From positions 1,258,501 through 1,322,500 of the forward strand of contig NC_012034.1 of the NCBI RefSeq assembly GCF_000022325.1: a stretch of 64,000 nucleotides of DNA, in the 5' to 3' direction. Of this stretch, positions 18,556 through 26,866 are shown in pieces (position 1 is the first letter of the stretch; every line of letters starts with the position of its first letter). This DNA is from Caldicellulosiruptor bescii DSM 6725. Its GTDB lineage: Bacteria > Bacillota > Thermoanaerobacteria > Caldicellulosiruptorales > Caldicellulosiruptoraceae. The position numbers and the translations under genes are program-made. The notes below the pieces were generated by a model. It was not told where the DNA came from and searched no databases. It worked only from the letters and a program-made list of their open reading frames with translations.

Positions 18556-19395
18556 TTGGCACTGGTAATTGAAAATGTAAGCAAGAGATTTCAATCAAAA
18601 AACAAAGAAATAAATGTGTTAGAAAAAATAAATTTAGAAGTACAAAAAGGGAAATTTATATGTATTCTTGGTCCCTCTGGATGTGGGAAGTCTACACTTT
18701 TGAATATAATAGCTGGACTTGAAAAACCATCTGAGGGAAAGGTTTTTTTAAACGGCAGAGAAGTCTTGTCACCCGGGCCAGACAGAGTTGTAATGTTCCA
18801 AGAGTCAGCTTTATTTCCATGGCTAAAAGTAATTGACAATGTTGAATTTGGTATGAAAATACGAGGTGTGCCCAAAAAAGAGAGACATGAAAGAGCGCTT
18901 AAATACTTAAAGATGGTTCACCTGACTAAGTTTAAAGACGTTTATGTTCACCAATTATCAGGTGGAATGAAACAAAGAGTTGCATTAGCAAGGGCATTGA
19001 CGCTTGACTCTGAAATTCTTCTTATGGATGAACCTTTTGCAGCACTTGACAGCCAGACAAAAAATATCCTATTGCTTGAACTTCAGCGAATCTGGTGGGA
19101 GACTAAAAAGACAATTATATTTGTGACACACAATATAGAAGAAGCAGTGCTTTTAGCAGACAAAGTGGTGGTTATGTCTTCAAACCCGGGAAAAATCAAA
19201 AAGGTTTTTGAGATAAAACTTGCAAGACCGCGACTTCTTGATAATCCTGACATAGTCTATATGATATCTGCTATTATGAAAGAGTTAAAAGATGAGGTGG
19301 AAAAGATTGCAAAAGCAGAATACGATAGCGATTGGAGTTTTGAAAAGGACACTGTTTTATATAGCTCTGATAGCAGCTTGGGAATTGGTCTATAG
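18556..19395 (+). CDS. ABC transporter ATP-binding protein (SsuB type)
   Basis: This is the cytoplasmic ATPase of the importer. Walker A is GPSGCGKST near residue 41, the signature is LSGGMKQRVALARAL, and Walker B is ILLMDEPFAALD. The 279 residues are normal for SsuB/TauB. The TTG start at 18556 has AAAGAGGTG upstream. The 3' end overlaps the permease gene by about 104 nt, longer than usual, so the permease may really start further in. It works with the lipoprotein before it and the permease after it. Confidence 0.9.
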   Translation: MALVIENVSKRFQSKNKEINVLEKINLEVQKGKFICILGPSGCGKSTLLNIIAGLEKPSEGKVFLNGREVLSPGPDRVVMFQESALFPWLKVIDNVEFGMKIRGVPKKERHERALKYLKMVHLTKFKDVYVHQLSGGMKQRVALARALTLDSEILLMDEPFAALDSQTKNILLLELQRIWWETKKTIIFVTHNIEEAVLLADKVVVMSSNPGKIKKVFEIKLARPRLLDNPDIVYMISAIMKELKDEVEKIAKAEYDSDWSFEKDTVLYSSDSSLGIGL

Positions 19396-20101
19396 AATTT
19401 TTGTTGAGCTTTTTAAGATATGGAAACCTTATGTTTTTCCATCTCCTGTATCAGTAGCAGAAACTTTTATAAGACTTCTGGATAACAATGTTTTGTTCAT
19501 AGCAATCTGGGCAACAACTAAAAGAATGGTTATAGGTTATTTGATTTCTCTTCTTGCGGGAATTATTCTTGGACTTTCAATAGTAAAGTTCGGATTTTTA
19601 GATAGAAATTTAAGACCACTTATTCTTGGTTTTCAAACATTGCCAAGCGTCTGCTGGCTACCATTTGCCATACTATGGTATGGTCTTTCAGAAAAAGCCA
19701 TTATATTTGTAACTGCAATTGGCTCTCTATTTTCTATAACACTTGCAGTAGAGTCAGGTATTAAAAATGTCAATCCACTTTATATAAAAGCAGCAAAGAC
19801 GATGGGTGCAACAGGATTAAGACTTTACTTAAATGTTATAATTCCTGCAAGCCTTCCATACGTTATCTCAGGCATGAAGCAAGGATGGTCATTTGCATTC
19901 AGAGCACTAATGGCAGGTGAGATGCTTTTTGCTACGAAAGGTTTGGGACAAGTACTCATGGTTGGAAGAGATCTTGCAGATATGAGTCAGGTCATTAGCG
20001 TGATGATAGTAACAATTGTTTTCGGACTTGTTGTAGAAAAGGCAATTTTTGGTCCCTTAGAAAATCAAATAAGACTTAGATGGGGCCTTAAAAATACATG
20101 A
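19292..20101 (+). CDS. ABC transporter permease (SsuC type)
   Basis: This 269-residue integral membrane subunit has about six helices. The ATPase-docking EAA loop is AAKTMGATGLRLYLNVIIPA. It belongs to the SsuC/TauC/NrtB group. The ATG at 19292 gives a long overlap with the ATPase gene; TTG at 19337, after a GGAG, is a possible later start (MKRTLFYIALIAAWEL). A ribosome site and the sulfur-carrier gene follow within 26 nt, placing the transporter in the same operon. Confidence 0.9.
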   Translation: MRWKRLQKQNTIAIGVLKRTLFYIALIAAWELVYRIFVELFKIWKPYVFPSPVSVAETFIRLLDNNVLFIAIWATTKRMVIGYLISLLAGIILGLSIVKFGFLDRNLRPLILGFQTLPSVCWLPFAILWYGLSEKAIIFVTAIGSLFSITLAVESGIKNVNPLYIKAAKTMGATGLRLYLNVIIPASLPYVISGMKQGWSFAFRALMAGEMLFATKGLGQVLMVGRDLADMSQVISVMIVTIVFGLVVEKAIFGPLENQIRLRWGLKNT

Positions 20102-20127
20102 AAAATTCCTGAGGGAGGTAGAAAAGA

Positions 20128-20337
20128 ATGAAAATTAAGGCAAATGGTAATGAAGTACAAATTGAAAGAGAGATGACAATCTTTGAATTGTTAGATGTTT
20201 TGGATGTCTCAATGAAAGAATATGTAACAGTGCAAATTAACGGCCAAATTATCCCCAGAAGTGAATATGATAAGGTTACAGTAAAAGATGGCGATGAAGT
20301 TGAGTTTTTATATTTCATGGGAGGGGGACTATTATGA
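20128..20337 (+). CDS. hcyS: ThiS-like sulfur carrier protein, candidate HcyS
   Basis: This 69-residue ubiquitin-like (beta-grasp) protein is of the ThiS/MoaD type. It ends in FMGGGLL: the usual C-terminal Gly-Gly is followed by two leucines (L68, L69), so the tail must be trimmed before the glycine can be adenylated and turned into a thiocarboxylate. A JAMM protease is encoded two genes later. In Wolinella succinogenes the like set HcyS-HcyF-HcyD-MetY makes homocysteine from a protein thiocarboxylate. Context (MetY, sulfite reductase, no thiG/thiH or moaE) favours HcyS over thiamin or molybdopterin synthesis. GGGAGGT precedes the ATG; the stop overlaps the next start (ATGA). Confidence 0.85.
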   Translation: MKIKANGNEVQIEREMTIFELLDVLDVSMKEYVTVQINGQIIPRSEYDKVTVKDGDEVEFLYFMGGGLL

Positions 20338-21146
20338 AGTTAACAGACACCCAACTTGAGAGATACTCAAGACACATCATCCTAAACGAGGTCGGCGCAA
20401 AAGGACAGCAAAAACTTTTGGAATCTGAGGTTTTGATCATTGGGACTGGGGGACTTGGTTCCCCTGCTGCAATGTTTTTAGCAGCTGCTGGTGTTGGTAC
20501 AATTGGGCTTGTTGATTTCGACGCAGTTGAGCTTTCCAATCTTCAAAGACAAATAATACATTTTACACCCGATGTAGGCAAGCCAAAGGTGTTTTCTGCA
20601 AAAGAAAAGATAAACCAAATGAATCCTGATGTGGAAGTAGTAACTTATCGTGAAATGGTAAATTCAAGCAATATTATAGACATCATCAAGGATAGAGATT
20701 ATGATTTTATAATCGACGGCACAGACAACTTTCCAGCTAAATTTTTGATAAACGATGCCTGTGTAATACTAAAAAAACCATTTTCACATGCAGGTATCAT
20801 AAGATTTGATGGGCAAACCATGACTTATGTGCCAGAGAAAGGGCCGTGCTTTAGATGTATCTTTCAAAACCCACCGCCACCTGATGCAGTTCCAACTTGT
20901 AGACAGGCAGGAGTTTTAGGTGTGATGGGTGGTATAATTGGGACAATTCAGGCAACAGAAGCAATTAAATATTTGCTTGGAATTGGTGACCTGCTAACAG
21001 GATATATCTTAATTTACAACGCTTTGAAGATGGAATTTAGAAAAGTAAAGATAAACAAGAGAGAAAGCTGTGAGATATGTGGTAAAAATCCAACAATAAA
21101 AGAATTAATCGACTATGAACAGCCTCAGTGTGATTTAAAAGGTTAA
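20334..21146 (+). CDS. hcyF: ThiF/MoeB-like adenylyltransferase, candidate HcyF
   Basis: This E1-like enzyme adenylates the C-terminal glycine of the carrier protein and supports sulfur transfer to it. The nucleotide loop GTGGLG is at 37-42, with DFDAVELSNLQRQ at 61-73. C189 in PTCRQAGV is the likely catalytic cysteine. Two zinc-type pairs are present: C172/C175 (CFRC) and C246/C249 (CEIC). At 270 residues it lacks the C-terminal rhodanese domain of longer MoeB proteins, so sulfur must come from another protein such as the TusA encoded downstream. It overlaps the carrier gene by four bases. Confidence 0.88.
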   Translation: MKLTDTQLERYSRHIILNEVGAKGQQKLLESEVLIIGTGGLGSPAAMFLAAAGVGTIGLVDFDAVELSNLQRQIIHFTPDVGKPKVFSAKEKINQMNPDVEVVTYREMVNSSNIIDIIKDRDYDFIIDGTDNFPAKFLINDACVILKKPFSHAGIIRFDGQTMTYVPEKGPCFRCIFQNPPPPDAVPTCRQAGVLGVMGGIIGTIQATEAIKYLLGIGDLLTGYILIYNALKMEFRKVKINKRESCEICGKNPTIKELIDYEQPQCDLKG

Positions 21147-21163
21147 GGATAAGAGTACCAAAA

Positions 21164-21607
21164 GTGAATGCCAAAAACGGGAGGGATAAATTAGAATTGA
21201 TAATATTGCCAAAAACATTATATGAGGAGATGTTAAATCATTGTTTGAACTCCTTGCCTATTGAGGCGTGTGGACTTCTGGGTGGAGTTATTGAGGATGA
21301 AAAGAGAATTGTTAAGAAAGTTTACTTGCTTACCAATGTAGACCAAAGTTCAGAACATTTTTCAATGGACCCACTTGAACAGTTTGCAGCTGTAAAAGAC
21401 ATGAGAAAAAATGGCTGGGTATTACTTGGCAATTTTCATAGCCATCCAACATCACCTTCAAGGCCATCTGAAGAGGACAAAAGACTTGCTTTTGACAGGG
21501 ATTTGAGCTATCTTATATTATCACTCATGGATGAAAAAAATCCTGTTTTAAAATCATTTAGGATATATGAAAGCTATGTGGAAGAAGAAGAAATCCAAAT
21601 CATTTAA
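21164..21607 (+). CDS. hcyD: JAMM metalloprotease, candidate HcyD
   Basis: This 147-residue protein is of the Mec/JAB1-MPN zinc protease family. The JAMM motif is complete: E34 in EACGLLGG, H92 and H94 in HSHP, then S102 and D105 (SEED). By analogy with HcyD and mycobacterial Mec, it removes the residues beyond the Gly-Gly end of the sulfur carrier, here Leu-Leu. The GTG at 21164 is the conventional start; the GGGAGGG a few codons later could also serve an inner TTG. It sits between the activating enzyme and the sulfite reductase in the same operon. Confidence 0.88.
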   Translation: MNAKNGRDKLELIILPKTLYEEMLNHCLNSLPIEACGLLGGVIEDEKRIVKKVYLLTNVDQSSEHFSMDPLEQFAAVKDMRKNGWVLLGNFHSHPTSPSRPSEEDKRLAFDRDLSYLILSLMDEKNPVLKSFRIYESYVEEEEIQII

Positions 21608-21629
21608 AAAGATTAGGGGGTAATCTGAG

Positions 21630-22499
21630 GTGAAAGAAATAAATTACAGTGAGCTAAAAAAAGGGGGGTTTATGCGACAGGTCCAAAAAGGTTATTTTTC
21701 TATGAGGCTAAGAGTTGTTGGCGGAAGACTAAGTGCCGAACAATTAAAAAAAATATACGAGGTTGCAAACAAATATGGTAGAGGATATGTACACCTGACT
21801 GCACGACAGGGAGTAGAAATACCATTTATCAAACTGGAGGATATAGAGGCAGTTAAAAAAGAGTTATCAGAAGCAGGACTAGAGCCTGGTGCATGCGGAC
21901 CAAGAGTAAGGACAATTACTGCTTGCCAAGGCTGTAGCATTTGCCCAAACGGAATTATAGACACAACAGAGCTTGCCAATGAGTGTGACAAAAGATATTA
22001 TGCTCAGGAACTTCCACACAAATTTAAAATCGGAATAACAGGTTGTGGTAATAATTGCCTTAAAGCTGAGGAAAATGATTTAGGTATAAAAGGAGCAGTA
22101 AAACCTGAGTGGGAAAAGAACAGCTGCACATTTTGTGGACTTTGCCAGGCTGTATGTCCAACAAAAGCAATACAAATAGATGAGAAAAATAAAGAGATTA
22201 CCATAGATAGAGACAAGTGTACCTATTGCGGAAGGTGTGTAAAGTCGTGCCCGACTAATTCGTCGAAAGGCAAGCCAGGCTATCTTCTCTATTTTGGTGG
22301 TATGTTTGGAAACAACATAGCGCTTGGAAAACAAATTTTGCCAATACTATTTTCAAAAGAGGATGTTCACAAGGTCATTCAGGCTACACTTGAATTTTAT
22401 AAAAAATATGGCAAGCAAGGCGAAAGATTCAGAAATACCTTAGAGAGAGTGGGATGGGATATATTTAAAAAAGAGTTGGAAAAAGCAACAGAAAAATGA
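21630..22499 (+). CDS. Siroheme sulfite reductase with ferredoxin domains (AsrC-like)
   Basis: This 289-residue enzyme belongs to the nitrite/sulfite reductase fold. The siroheme-cubane ligands appear as CX5C (C99, C105) and CX3C (C139, C143 in GCGNNCLKAEENDLG). A double [4Fe-4S] ferredoxin domain is inserted after it (C166, C169, C172, C176; C197, C200, C203, C207). This is the layout of AsrC and small dissimilatory-type sulfite reductases. No AsrA or AsrB subunit is present, so a ferredoxin is the likely donor. It should reduce sulfite from APS reductase to sulfide. GTG start after AGGGGG; the end overlaps the tusA leader. Confidence 0.85.
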   Translation: MKEINYSELKKGGFMRQVQKGYFSMRLRVVGGRLSAEQLKKIYEVANKYGRGYVHLTARQGVEIPFIKLEDIEAVKKELSEAGLEPGACGPRVRTITACQGCSICPNGIIDTTELANECDKRYYAQELPHKFKIGITGCGNNCLKAEENDLGIKGAVKPEWEKNSCTFCGLCQAVCPTKAIQIDEKNKEITIDRDKCTYCGRCVKSCPTNSSKGKPGYLLYFGGMFGNNIALGKQILPILFSKEDVHKVIQATLEFYKKYGKQGERFRNTLERVGWDIFKKELEKATEK

Positions 22500-22513
22500 A
22501 AGGAGTGATTTTG

Positions 22514-22759
22514 ATGAGTGATATCAAGGCTGATGTTTTTCTGGACATTACTAATCTTGTATGTCCTATGACATTTGTAAAAGCAAAAGCCACAATGGAG
22601 GATATGGAGGCAGGACAAATCATAGAGATAAGAATGAACGAGGGTGAGCCCATTCAAAATGTCCCAAGAAGCTTAAAAGAAGAAGGACATGAGATTTTGA
22701 AGGTGATAAATAACAATGATGGGACATATACAATATTTGTAAAAAAGGGTGTGCAGTAA
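22514..22759 (+). CDS. TusA-family sulfur-carrier protein
   Basis: This 81-residue TusA-like protein carries its reactive cysteine as C17 in VCPMTFVKAK. The canonical motif is CPxP; here the fourth position is Thr, as in TusA relatives that sit beside redox sulfur enzymes. The ATG at 22514 is chosen because AAAGGAGTG lies just upstream; an ATG at 22496 overlaps the reductase stop. It could accept sulfide-level sulfur and pass it as a persulfide to the HcyF/HcyS pair. Its stop overlaps the metY start by one base. Confidence 0.85.
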   Translation: MSDIKADVFLDITNLVCPMTFVKAKATMEDMEAGQIIEIRMNEGEPIQNVPRSLKEEGHEILKVINNNDGTYTIFVKKGVQ

Positions 22760-23988
22760 TGAGGTTTAATACTTCTTTAATTCATGGAGGTATTGGTCAA
22801 AAAGAAAATAAGGGGGCAACTAACATTCCGATATACCAATGTAATTCTTTCCAATATGAAACTGCACGTGAGTTGGAAGAGGTTTTTTCTGGCAAAAAGC
22901 CAGGCTTTATATATACAAGGATTAACAATCCCACAGTTGAAGCGTTTGAAAGAAGAATAGCATTTTTAGAAGAAGGCATTGCTGCTGTTGCCACATCATC
23001 TGGCATGGCAGCCGTTGCCTTAGCAATATTGAATTTAGTAAGAAATGGAGATGAAATTGTTTCAGCAAGCGGGATTTTTGGTGGCACATATTCATTGTTC
23101 AGATCATTTGAAAACCTTGGTATTAAGACAAGATTTGCAGAAGATAGCAGCCTTGAGAGCTTTGAAAAGCATATAACAGAGAAAACTAAAGTAATTTTTG
23201 TAGAAACAATAGGAAATCCAAAACTGGATGTGCCAAATATCAAACAAATAGCTGAGCTTGCGCATGAGCATGGTATTGCACTCATTGTTGATAGCACTGT
23301 CACAACACCGTACCTTGTAAAACCCATAAAACTCGGTGCTGATATAGTGGTTCATTCTACATCAAAGTTTATAAATGGAAGCGGCAGCTGTATTGGCGGA
23401 GTTATAGTTGCAAGCAGCAACATGAAAATTGATTATGATAGGTATCCGCTTATTAAGGAATACAAAAAGTATGGTGAATTTGCGTACATTGCACGACTTC
23501 GAAATAATTTGCTTAAAGATTTTGGCGCCTGTATATCGCCTTTTAATGCATTTTTAAATACAATCGGGCTTGAAACCCTCGGTGTTCGTATGCAAAAGAT
23601 TTGCGAGAATGCTCTTTGCCTTGCCAAAGCCCTAAAAGAAAATAAGAAGGTTGTTTCAGTAAATTACCCTGGGCTTGATGAAAGTAGTTACTTTAGAGTT
23701 GCAACAGAACAGTTTGGAGGCAAATATGGAGCAATTTTGACAATACGGGTTGGAACAAAGGTGAATGCCTTTAAAGTGATAGATTCATTGCGATATGCCA
23801 TAAATTCAACCAATATAGGAGATGTAAGGACACTTGTTGTACATCCTGCGTCAACTATATATGCAAGCTTTTCTGTTGAAGAAAAAGAATCTATGGGTGT
23901 TTATGAAGATATGATAAGAATATGTGTTGGCCTTGAGGATGTAGAAGACATAATAGAAGATTTTTACCAGGCACTTGAAAAGATTTAA
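22759..23988 (+). CDS. metY: O-acetylhomoserine sulfhydrylase-like PLP enzyme
   Basis: This 409-residue Cys/Met-metabolism PLP enzyme (gamma family) has its Schiff-base lysine at about K203 in HSTSKFINGSG. IYTRINNPTVEAFE and SSGMAAVALAI are family blocks. It is closest in style to MetY, which makes homocysteine from O-acetylhomoserine. In the hcy system MetY takes sulfur from the HcyS thiocarboxylate in place of free sulfide. Position directly after hcyS-hcyF-hcyD-sir-tusA supports that reading. A cystathionine synthase/lyase or cysteine-forming role cannot be excluded from sequence alone. Confidence 0.85.
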   Translation: MRFNTSLIHGGIGQKENKGATNIPIYQCNSFQYETARELEEVFSGKKPGFIYTRINNPTVEAFERRIAFLEEGIAAVATSSGMAAVALAILNLVRNGDEIVSASGIFGGTYSLFRSFENLGIKTRFAEDSSLESFEKHITEKTKVIFVETIGNPKLDVPNIKQIAELAHEHGIALIVDSTVTTPYLVKPIKLGADIVVHSTSKFINGSGSCIGGVIVASSNMKIDYDRYPLIKEYKKYGEFAYIARLRNNLLKDFGACISPFNAFLNTIGLETLGVRMQKICENALCLAKALKENKKVVSVNYPGLDESSYFRVATEQFGGKYGAILTIRVGTKVNAFKVIDSLRYAINSTNIGDVRTLVVHPASTIYASFSVEEKESMGVYEDMIRICVGLEDVEDIIEDFYQALEKI

Positions 23989-24030
23989 AATGGCATGTTT
24001 CCCAAAACTAAAGAAGGGTGATAAAGTAAG

Positions 24031-25722
24031 ATGAACTTTGAAGTGAAGATGCTAAAAACTGACATACTCATAATTGGTGGTGGAACAGCTGGGTGTTTTG
24101 CTGCCATAGCAATTGCTGAAAAAGCGCCAAACGTGAGTGTTTTAATTGCAGAAAAGGCAAACATTAAGCGAAGCGGATGCCTTGCTGCAGGTGTCAATGC
24201 TCTGAATGCCTATATCACAGAAGGAGAAACTCCCGAGACGTACCTGCAGTATGTCAAGGAGGATTACGAAAATATCGTAAGAGAAGATTTGGTATACACT
24301 ATGGCCTTAAGATTAAATGAGGTTACAAAGAAGATTGAAGATATGGGGCTTGTCATCTTAAAAGATTCAAATGGAAAATATTTAGCAAGAGGTAAAAGAA
24401 ACATAAAAATAAATGGCGAAAATATAAAACCAATTTTAGCAAAAGCAGTTGAGAGTAAAAGTAATATCAAAGTGCTAAATCATGTAAATATCATTGATTA
24501 CATTGTCAAAGACAGTAAAGTAATAGGGGTATATGGATTCTCTATAAATAGCAATGTTTTCTACATTATCATCGCCAAAGCAGTGATCTGTGCAACAGGT
24601 GGTGCTGCAGGGCTCTACAGACCTAACAACCATGGATTTTCAAGACACAAGATGTGGTATCCACCTTTTAATGTAGGTTCAGGATATGCAATGGGAATCA
24701 GAGCATGTTGCGAGATGACAAGTTACGAAGTTAGATTTATAGCTCTTCGCTGCAAGGATACTTTAGCGCCAACAGGAACAATAGCTCAAGAGGTAAAAGC
24801 TGAGTTTATCAATTCAAAAGGTGAGTACTATGAAAAAAGATATGGAAGACCTACCACATACAACAGAGTATTTTCAACGGTTGAGGAAATGAAAGCAGGC
24901 CGAGGTCCGTGTTATTTAAAAACAGTAGGGATTTCTAAAGAGGACGAGCAGAAGCTAATAAAAGCATATCTTCACATGGCACCATCACAGACACTTAAGT
25001 GGATCGACAGTGGCAAAGGGCCGTCGGTTGAGAATGTCGAAATTGAAGGCTCAGAACCATACATCGTTGGTGGTCATTCAGCAAGTGGTTATTGGGTAGA
25101 TACAGAAAGACAAACAACCTTGAGAGGCTTATTTGCAGCAGGGGATGTTGTTGGTGGTTGTCCTCACAAGTATGTAACAGGCTGCTTCGCAGAGGCTGAA
25201 ATAGCTGCAAATTCTGCGCTAAAGTATATAAAAGACAAAGAGTTTGAAACCTTAGATATATCCTCAATAGAACAAAAACTCTATGAGGTGCACAGATTTT
25301 TCACCAATACTTCTTCTTTGTACACCACAGAAGAATTAGAAGAAACTATGCAAAAAGTAATGGATGTTTATGCTGGTGGGATTTCGGCAGGTTATGCGTA
25401 CAATCTAAAAGGGCTACAAATTGCTAAAAAAAGAATAGAAGAACTTTTTACACTTGCCCAAAGATTAAGAGCCGAAGATACTTACCAGCTTATGAAAATT
25501 TATGAGCTTATTGATAGACTCTATGTTTGCAAAGTTTTGCTACATCATTTAGAAGCAAGGAAAGAAACAAGATGGAGAGCATTCCAAGAATTTGTTGATT
25601 ATCCTTATAAGGACGATGAGAACTTTTTGAAGTATGTGAATTCCCGATTTGAAGATGGCCAAGTCAAGATAATCTTTAGAAGCTTAGTAAAAAAGGATGA
25701 GGTATATGAGCATAAGGATTGA
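24031..25722 (+). CDS. aprA: Adenylylsulfate reductase alpha subunit-like (AprA)
   Basis: This 563-residue FAD protein of the fumarate reductase/AprA superfamily has its dinucleotide loop at IIGGGTAGC (about 14-22). NHGFSRHKMWYPPFNVGSG and YEVRFIALRCKDTLAPTG resemble AprA active-site regions, and PYIVGGHSASGYWVD with AAGDVVGG closes the FAD site. It should reduce APS to sulfite and AMP with the small ferredoxin-like subunit encoded next. It is shorter than dissimilatory AprA (about 620-660), and no qmo or dsr genes are near, so an assimilatory role fits. aprB overlaps its end by 17 nt. Confidence 0.87.
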   Translation: MNFEVKMLKTDILIIGGGTAGCFAAIAIAEKAPNVSVLIAEKANIKRSGCLAAGVNALNAYITEGETPETYLQYVKEDYENIVREDLVYTMALRLNEVTKKIEDMGLVILKDSNGKYLARGKRNIKINGENIKPILAKAVESKSNIKVLNHVNIIDYIVKDSKVIGVYGFSINSNVFYIIIAKAVICATGGAAGLYRPNNHGFSRHKMWYPPFNVGSGYAMGIRACCEMTSYEVRFIALRCKDTLAPTGTIAQEVKAEFINSKGEYYEKRYGRPTTYNRVFSTVEEMKAGRGPCYLKTVGISKEDEQKLIKAYLHMAPSQTLKWIDSGKGPSVENVEIEGSEPYIVGGHSASGYWVDTERQTTLRGLFAAGDVVGGCPHKYVTGCFAEAEIAANSALKYIKDKEFETLDISSIEQKLYEVHRFFTNTSSLYTTEELEETMQKVMDVYAGGISAGYAYNLKGLQIAKKRIEELFTLAQRLRAEDTYQLMKIYELIDRLYVCKVLLHHLEARKETRWRAFQEFVDYPYKDDENFLKYVNSRFEDGQVKIIFRSLVKKDEVYEHKD

Positions 25723-26023
25723 CAGACAAAGATGTATTGGATGTGGAAAATGTGCTGAAATTTGTCCAGGCAATTTAATTGTGATAGATGAAGATAAGAA
25801 AGCATTTATCAGAGACCCGCGTGATTGCTGGGGCTGTGCTGCGTGTGTAAAAGAGTGTAAATTTTCTGCAATCAGATATTTTTTAGGTGCAGAAATTGGG
25901 GGAAATGGAACAACTATGTATGTAGAAAAAGAAAATGATGAAATTATGTACTGGTACTTTGAAAAACCCAGCGGCGAAAAAGAAATGATTGTACAGAATC
26001 TCAAAGATAACACCACATATTAG
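25706..26023 (+). CDS. aprB: Adenylylsulfate reductase beta subunit-like (AprB)
   Basis: This 105-residue protein has two [4Fe-4S] motifs: C10, C13, C16, C20 and C41, C44, C47, C51. It has a C-terminal tail of about 50 residues that in AprB wraps around AprA. Its role is to pass electrons to the FAD of the alpha subunit. The ATG at 25706 follows GGATGAGGT; an ATG at 25697 lies inside that site. It is somewhat shorter than dissimilatory AprB. cysD follows after 14 nt, so the APS-making and APS-reducing steps are co-expressed. Confidence 0.87.
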   Translation: MSIRIDRQRCIGCGKCAEICPGNLIVIDEDKKAFIRDPRDCWGCAACVKECKFSAIRYFLGAEIGGNGTTMYVEKENDEIMYWYFEKPSGEKEMIVQNLKDNTTY

Positions 26024-26037
26024 GAGGGAAGAATAAA

Positions 26038-26838
26038 ATGGATCACTTAGATAGATTGGAAGCAGAAAGCATATACATTTTGAGAGAGGCTTATAGCAAA
26101 TTTAGCAAGATAGCAATGCTCTGGTCAATAGGAAAAGATTCGACAGTGCTTTTGTGGCTCACTAAAAAAGCATTTTTTGGACATTGCCCGTTTCCACTGA
26201 TTCATATAGATACCACATATAAAATTCCGGAAATGATAAAGTACAGGGATAAATTAGCAAAAGAGTACAACCTTGATTTAATTGTTCACATAAATGAAGA
26301 AGCACTAAAACAAGGGATGGGTCCTGAAAAGGGAAGGCTTGTTTGCTGCAAAGCACTAAAGACAGATGCACTTCAGCAGGTGATTAATAAATACAAATTT
26401 GAAGCTTTAATACTTGGCATAAGAAGAGACGAAGAAGGTTCAAGGTCAAAAGAGAGGTTCTTTAGCTTAAGAAACGAAGATTCAGAATGGGACTATACAA
26501 ATCAACCACCTGAGTTTTGGAACCAGTTTAATACAGATTTTCCTAAAGAAAGCCATGTGAGAGTTCATCCTTTGCTTAGCTGGACAGAAATTGATATTTG
26601 GATGTACATCAAACGTGAAAACATCCCAGTTATTGACCTGTACTTTGCTAAAAATGGAAAAAGATACAGAAGCCTTGGTTGTGCACCGTGCACATTCCCT
26701 GTTGAGTCAAATGCAACAACAATTGATGAGATAATTGAAGAGCTAAAAAACACCAAGGTAAACGAAAGAGCAGGACGAGCTCAAGACCAAGAAGATGCGT
26801 ATGCAATGCAAAAACTGAGAAAAGAAGGATACATGTAA
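26038..26838 (+). CDS. cysD: Sulfate adenylyltransferase subunit 2
   Basis: CysD joins sulfate to AMP from ATP, giving APS, with GTP hydrolysis by CysN driving the reaction. The 266-residue PP-loop-type protein has [12 protein letters not shown] at about 31-42, then [13 protein letters not shown] and the conserved [14 protein letters not shown] region. TAGGAGGGAAG precedes the ATG. The cysN ribosome site follows at once. No APS kinase gene (cysC) is found, which agrees with direct reduction of APS by AprAB and not by a PAPS reductase. Confidence 0.95.
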   Translation: MDHLDRLEAESIYILREAYSKFSKIAMLWSIGKDSTVLLWLTKKAFFGHCPFPLIHIDTTYKIPEMIKYRDKLAKEYNLDLIVHINEEALKQGMGPEKGRLVCCKALKTDALQQVINKYKFEALILGIRRDEEGSRSKERFFSLRNEDSEWDYTNQPPEFWNQFNTDFPKESHVRVHPLLSWTEIDIWMYIKRENIPVIDLYFAKNGKRYRSLGCAPCTFPVESNATTIDEIIEELKNTKVNERAGRAQDQEDAYAMQKLRKEGYM

Positions 26839-26866
26839 TGCTATGTACAAGGAGGTATTTGAAGTT

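Noticed and set aside
20128-21146. Thiamin or molybdopterin role for the ThiS/ThiF-like pair
   Set aside because: No thiG, thiH, thiE, moaE or moaD partner is near; the JAMM protease, MetY and sulfite reductase point to homocysteine synthesis.
26843-26866. Earlier ATG start of cysN
   Set aside because: It lies before the AAGGAGGT site that clearly serves the ATG at 26867.
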